Source: Spirochaetia bacterium (GTDB lineage Bacteria > Spirochaetota > Spirochaetia > Treponematales > Breznakiellaceae). Taken from it: 15,989 nt of DNA. Shown in pieces: positions 12,700-15,989 of the stretch. Both the position numbers and the translations under genes were made by a program. Each line of letters begins with the position of its first letter. Position 1 is the stretch's first letter. The stretch is taken from assembly GCA_025997715.1 (NCBI GenBank), contig BNUY01000064.1:1-15989 (forward strand), given 5' to 3'. The notes beneath the pieces are model-generated. The model worked only from the letters and a program-made list of their open reading frames with translations. It was not told the DNA's origin and ran no database searches.

Positions 12700-14409
12700 T
12701 TATTGCGGCTGCCGGACATTTACCCGCCATATTCTCCCCGCAGCAAGCCCCCAGCGTTGGTTTACGTAGGCGGAAAAGGCGGCGGCTTCGGCGGCGAAGG
12801 CTTCGGCAAGTTCCGGCCAGTTGCCGGCGGCTTCGTCCTTGGGGGGCAGTACCGTATGGCGCCATTCATGTTCGCTGATGCGGCCGGCCAGGGTTTCCCC
12901 AAAGTATTTTGCCGCCTGGGACACCGACTGCTGGAGGATGTGGGCCATGAATTCATTCACCACCAGGTAGGGATCATTCATGTCGTAGCGTTGGTATTCA
13001 AAATAGCTCCGGATAAACCGTTTCGCGGCGCCGGAAAGATTGTCCCAGCGGCGGCGGCTAAAGTTCCGGAAGTCCTCATCGATAAAGAAAAGCCCGTGGA
13101 ACCCTTCGTGGGCCATGAAGAGGCTGCGGAGATAGGGCGGCGATTCCCGGGAAATTGAGATGACGGCCCCCTCCCCGCTTATATAGCGGGACGTGCCGTT
13201 TTCCCGGCGGATGATGCCCGCGTTTAACAGGATGGCCTCCAGTTCCCGTTCCTCCTTTAATAGAGGGAAGTTCGCCGCCCGGGCTGCTTCAAAGAAACGG
13301 GCCAGATCCTCCGCCCGGTAATCGTGGGCATTCCAGCCGTGGAGGTCCGCAATTTCCGCATCCGGGGCAAGGCGGCCGCGGAACCCTTGCTTTTCCGTAA
13401 AGAAGGCGAGGCGCTTAAAAAGCCGGTCCTGGACCGCATAATCCGCCGTATCAAAGATGAGTATCGAGGGAAACCCTTCCCAGGCGAACAGCTCAAACCG
13501 CGAATCCCGCCAGGCGTCCCGGGAATAGCTGAGGATGAGCCCCGGATCCGCCAACACCGGTTCCGCCGGAAACGATTGCTCCGCCGCGATTTCCAGGTTT
13601 ATGGAAGAAACGGCGCCGCCGCTGATACGCAGGGGATAGGGATCATTCGGGAAAGCGCCCCGGGGGATGAAAAGCCGTTCCGGTTTTTGTGCGGCGCCGG
13701 TCAAGAAAGTCCAGTCATACCGGACCGGGCCGGCTTCAATGCGGAAGCTGCCTGCGGTTCTTTCAATAACGGTTTGGAATTCCACCCTGCCCCGAGTGCG
13801 GTAGGACTCCGGAGGATCGATACGCAGGGCATCTCCCTTGGATTCGGGGAAGACGAAGGGAGTAGCACTGAGAACCGCTTCCCCGCCCGCCGCTGTTTCA
13901 AATGCAAACCCATACCGGCGCTTGATTATTCCCAGGGAATTAAGCGCAAATGCATCGAACCTTTGGTTCGCATCCCCGCCAACATTCTGCGGCTTTGTGC
14001 CGTCCGTTTTTTCCAGGGTGACACTAATACTGCGGAGCGGCTCAGGGGCAAGGGGCAGCGCGTAACGAATCCGCCCGAAGGATGCGGTAAGCCCCAGGAA
14101 CGAGGCGTCCAGGGGAAGCAGCCATGCGGCGGTATCGTTTAGTTCTACGAGTACTTGATACCCGGCGGCCAATTCTTGCGGAAAACGGTAGTCCACTTCC
14201 AGGGACAGGTTTTCTCCCCTTGTCACCGGACCCTCAAGCGCATAACTCAACTTTTTCGGAGCGGCCAGAGGGATTTGCCCGGACTGGGATTCTTTGGAAA
14301 GGGCATAGAGCGCCGCGCCGTCTCCCGCGCCGTACAGGGGGATGGCGGCGGGTTCCTTGTAGGCGGCGCAGGATAAAAAAACGAAAGAAAACAGGACCAG
14401 GCGCCGCAT
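12700..14409 (-). CDS. Lipoprotein with HEGFH zinc-peptidase motif
   Basis: A 569-residue protein. The N-terminus M-R-R-L-V-L-F-S-F-V-F-L-S-C is a lipoprotein signal with C14 as the likely lipidated residue. About 400 residues of no recognised family follow, probably beta-rich. The C-terminal third carries H434-E-G-F-H438 in F-M-A-H-E-G-F-H-G-L, and N485-E486-F-M-A-H about 48 residues later, which fits a gluzincin HExxH plus third-ligand Glu. So it is probably a surface or periplasmic zinc peptidase. ATG at 14409 is chosen over the in-frame codon at 14505, because only this start places the signal peptide at the N-terminus. It lies 4 nt after the stop of the upstream gene without a strong Shine-Dalgarno, suggesting translational reinitiation. 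It has no palindrome element and is more GC-rich than the island. Confidence 0.75.
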   Translation of the reverse strand: MRRLVLFSFVFLSCAAYKEPAAIPLYGAGDGAALYALSKESQSGQIPLAAPKKLSYALEGPVTRGENLSLEVDYRFPQELAAGYQVLVELNDTAAWLLPLDASFLGLTASFGRIRYALPLAPEPLRSISVTLEKTDGTKPQNVGGDANQRFDAFALNSLGIIKRRYGFAFETAAGGEAVLSATPFVFPESKGDALRIDPPESYRTRGRVEFQTVIERTAGSFRIEAGPVRYDWTFLTGAAQKPERLFIPRGAFPNDPYPLRISGGAVSSINLEIAAEQSFPAEPVLADPGLILSYSRDAWRDSRFELFAWEGFPSILIFDTADYAVQDRLFKRLAFFTEKQGFRGRLAPDAEIADLHGWNAHDYRAEDLARFFEAARAANFPLLKEERELEAILLNAGIIRRENGTSRYISGEGAVISISRESPPYLRSLFMAHEGFHGLFFIDEDFRNFSRRRWDNLSGAAKRFIRSYFEYQRYDMNDPYLVVNEFMAHILQQSVSQAAKYFGETLAGRISEHEWRHTVLPPKDEAAGNWPELAEAFAAEAAAFSAYVNQRWGLAAGRIWRVNVRQPQ

Positions 14410-14413
14410 CGTA

Positions 14414-15193
14414 CTACAGGGCAATAATTCCCCGCGCCATAAGCTGGGCAAGGGAGTACTTCCGTTCCATACTCGTTTCTCCATCGCTGCGGAGAAAGGT
14501 TTCAAACTGGGTGAGAAACGATTCGGGCAGAATTCCCAGGGAGTGAATCTGCTTGTAATAGGCCCGGTGGGAGGGCTCGAAACGCCGGTTAATGCAGAAC
14601 AGGGTTAAACAGGCGGTTTTGATAAACCCCGCAGAGGAGGTTAGGTAATGAAAATCGTCCTCCTGGATCAGGGCGGCGCCGAGGTCACTCAAATAATGTT
14701 CCATCTTGGACTGATGGGCATCCCGCATGGTTTGCCAGAATGAAATATCCAGGTTCCGCAGCCGGACCCGTATCTTCTGTATCCAATCGGTCCGGGCAAA
14801 AAGAATCTCCCCCTGGTTTAGCCGGTAATACCCATAGGTGCCGGAATCCTTGATGAGCCACAGTTGGTCCCGCTTTTTATCGGCGATATCGATCAGTTCA
14901 TCGATCTTTTTGGTAGACTTATACTCAATCCGCACCGGTATATCATCCACCAGGAACCGGTCCTTATTGCCCTGTTTGGCGGTTTCAAAGACCACCACCC
15001 CATCACCGTAAAACGCACAGCGTTCTTCCGGCGCCGGTATGGGCCCGGAAAAAAACACATCCAAGATAAGGGCAAAGTAGGGGTCCAGGGTATCCGGAAG
15101 GGCGGCTTCATTGAGGGAAACACATTCAACCCCGGGCCAGGTGGAAAGCACCTCAACAAACCGGTCAACCAGCAGCTTAGTCTTATATTTCAT
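14414..15193 (-). CDS. Conserved-looking protein of unknown function
   Basis: A 259-residue protein, soluble, without signal peptide or membrane segment. The N-terminal half has alternating strands and acidic residues (S-L-N-E-A-A-L-P-D near residue 30, D-P-Y-F-A-L-I-L-D-V-F-F near 37-48, I-P-V-R-I-E-Y-K-S near 86-93). The spacing loosely recalls a divergent nucleotidyltransferase (an early D-x-D-like pair and a later acidic residue), but the G-S motif is not present and I would not assign it. The C-terminal half is helical. The ATG at 15193 is supported by AAGGA 8 nt upstream. It is the first gene of a two-gene unit with the HEGFH lipoprotein, which begins 4 nt beyond its stop. Confidence 0.75.
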   Translation of the reverse strand: MKYKTKLLVDRFVEVLSTWPGVECVSLNEAALPDTLDPYFALILDVFFSGPIPAPEERCAFYGDGVVVFETAKQGNKDRFLVDDIPVRIEYKSTKKIDELIDIADKKRDQLWLIKDSGTYGYYRLNQGEILFARTDWIQKIRVRLRNLDISFWQTMRDAHQSKMEHYLSDLGAALIQEDDFHYLTSSAGFIKTACLTLFCINRRFEPSHRAYYKQIHSLGILPESFLTQFETFLRSDGETSMERKYSLAQLMARGIIAL

Positions 15194-15218
15194 CGTATTT
15201 TTCCTTTACAATAGGAAG

Positions 15219-15247
15219 AGTATACCATGGGAACGCATTTGTGAACA
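15219..15247 (-). promoter_or_regulatory. Extended -10 promoter of the 15193/14409 operon
   Basis: On the minus strand, TGG-TATACT (15227-15219) is an extended -10, with a poor -35 TGTTCA (15247-15242) 17 bp upstream. The predicted start is near 15211, giving a leader of about 19 nt. There is no WYL-type palindrome here, unlike all island promoters. Confidence 0.45.
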
Positions 15248-15855
15248 CCGATATTTTCAAAAATCCAAGGCATATCAATGCCCCCCGTCATTTTGTACTC
15301 TTCATTCCCCACCGGGATATGGCCGGCCCCCTCCGTACCCTGAGCCGCTTCCTCTTTGCCGCCGGGCTTCCCGGCGCATGGTCCTTCCCCCAGGCCGCTC
15401 CGCTGGCTTTAGTTAAGCGCCCCCTTTCACCTGCGGCGCTTCAATCCCTGGCATCAAACCTGCGGTCTGCCGCCCAAGCCTCCGCAGGGGGTAAAATTAA
15501 CCTTGGCCCCCCGGAACTGGTTCCCTGCCCGCTCTTCCACGGCTTTTTTGGCCCGGCCCTGGATCTGCCGCCGCCTCCCCTGCCCTACCCTGGGGTGCTA
15601 TACCCCTTCCCCCGCATAGTTCTCTGTACCAGCCTGGTAGTCCGGGGTGATGCGGTGCTCCTGACGGACATTCCTGATATACCGCCGGTAAGCCCTGCCT
15701 TTTTCCGGGCCGCCATGGTTGCCAACATGACCATACGGCACCTCATACCAGACCCGCCGGAAAACTATTCATTCATCTGGCGCATAGGCAAGCCCCGGTG
15801 GCTCCCCGCATGGCGGGCCCCAAAGGCTAAACTTGACCCACAAATCAGCGTATAG
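15241..15855 (+). CDS. Hypothetical protein upstream of rnpB
   Basis: A 204-residue protein very rich in Pro, Leu and Ala, with strong C/G preference at codon position three. It begins H-F-V-L-F-I-P-H-R-D after a short polar lead, followed by alternating hydrophobic stretches but no clear membrane span. It ends near S-F-I-W-R-I-G-K-P-R-W-L-P-A-W. I do not recognise a family. GTG at 15241 is the best start available, because the upstream ATG at 15228 runs into TGA within five codons. The ribosome binding site (GGGA) is weak, so the true start could be the ATG of M-A-G-P-L near 15318. It diverges from the 15193 gene. Confidence 0.6.
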   Translation: MNTDIFKNPRHINAPRHFVLFIPHRDMAGPLRTLSRFLFAAGLPGAWSFPQAAPLALVKRPLSPAALQSLASNLRSAAQASAGGKINLGPPELVPCPLFHGFFGPALDLPPPPLPYPGVLYPFPRIVLCTSLVVRGDAVLLTDIPDIPPVSPAFFRAAMVANMTIRHLIPDPPENYSFIWRIGKPRWLPAWRAPKAKLDPQISV

Positions 15856-15866
15856 TAACCTAAGGA

Positions 15867-15895
15867 TTAAGAATTTTTAACCGCAAAGATACTAT
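15867..15895 (+). promoter_or_regulatory. Possible rnpB promoter
   Basis: TTAAGA (15867-15872), a 17-bp spacer and TACTAT (15890-15895), with an overlapping TATGAT at 15893-15898. These are partial matches only, but the site is at the right distance before the RNase P RNA and downstream of the preceding stop codon. Confidence 0.3.
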
Positions 15896-15911
15896 GATTT
15901 CAAATATCGGG

Positions 15912-15989
15912 AAAAGTGGTACTCTGGTCTGACGGGGCCAGGGAGCCGGTGGCAGGCAGTTCGGCGCCGTGAGGAAGTCCGGGAGACCG
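15912..15989 (+). ncRNA. rnpB: RNase P RNA, 5' part (cut by the window edge)
   Basis: The segment GAGGAAGTCCGGGAGACC (15971-15988) matches the hallmark 5' conserved region of bacterial type A RNase P RNA (GAGGAAAGTCCGGGCTCC-like), here with one A fewer in the GGAAAG block. It is preceded by a GC-rich region with complementary pieces (GCCGGTGGC near 15946-15954 and GGCGCCGT near 15963-15970) able to form the P3-like helix. The distance from 15912 to the conserved block, about 60 nt, is normal for the family. The exact 5' end cannot be read, because helix P1 pairs with the missing 3' end. The RNA is the catalytic subunit that matures tRNA 5' ends. Confidence 0.85.

Noticed and set aside
13324..14142. 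Plus-strand 272-codon open frame
   Set aside because: It is the antisense of the HEGFH lipoprotein in GC-rich DNA. It has no ribosome binding site and no recognisable domain, while the minus-strand frame has a signal peptide and zinc motif.

Overview
The window looks like a chromosomal segment of a host-associated spirochaete, most plausibly a treponeme. This is a weak inference from overall gene style, a spirochaete-like lax lipobox and moderate GC; nothing here proves the genus. Two parts differ in character. Positions about 98-12611 are an accessory island of lower GC with mixed gene orientations. Positions about 12700-15989 are more GC-rich and look like core chromosome, ending in the 5' part of the RNase P RNA gene.

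Island layout, left to right: a membrane-anchored HELGH zinc metallopeptidase (minus, 98-661); a 14-unit TPR protein (plus, 901-2604); a WYL-domain transcription regulator whose frame is cut by an in-frame TGA at a conserved-looking Trp position (minus, 2719-3609, frame continuing to 2614); a membrane J-domain protein and an LRAT-like cysteine hydrolase or acyltransferase, translationally coupled (minus, 3676-4792); an operon of four consecutive GTPases (plus, 5280-11230), namely two full-size dynamin-like proteins with hydrophobic segments, a short GTPase with a damaged G4 motif, and a P-loop protein with a damaged G3 motif; then a paired-zinc-finger protein and a TPR/two-TM protein (minus, 11267-12567).

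The main discovery is a shared promoter architecture. All six island transcription units start with a near-palindromic 23-bp element. Its promoter-proximal half (GGTGATAGACC) is identical in all six copies. The element always has the same orientation relative to the gene and is followed by a TANNNT -10 hexamer after exactly 8 bp (7 bp at the WYL gene). No good -35 box is present. This matches the logic of the RecA-NDp promoter driven by the WYL activator PafBC (TTGTCRGTG-N8-TANNNT). I therefore infer that the WYL protein encoded here, which has the element in its own promoter, controls the whole island as one regulon. Two of the promoters would give leaderless mRNAs. The TPR gene and the dynamin operon also carry ordinary sigma70-like promoters, so they may have a basal level plus WYL-dependent induction.

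Taken together the island reads as a candidate stress- or phage-responsive, membrane-acting defence module: dynamin-like membrane remodelling, an LRAT hydrolase, a J-domain adaptor, TPR scaffolds and a membrane protease. No direct evidence for defence can be read from the sequence; that step is inference. The right-hand core-like part holds a two-gene operon (an unknown protein and an HEGFH lipoprotein), a divergent gene of unknown function and rnpB.
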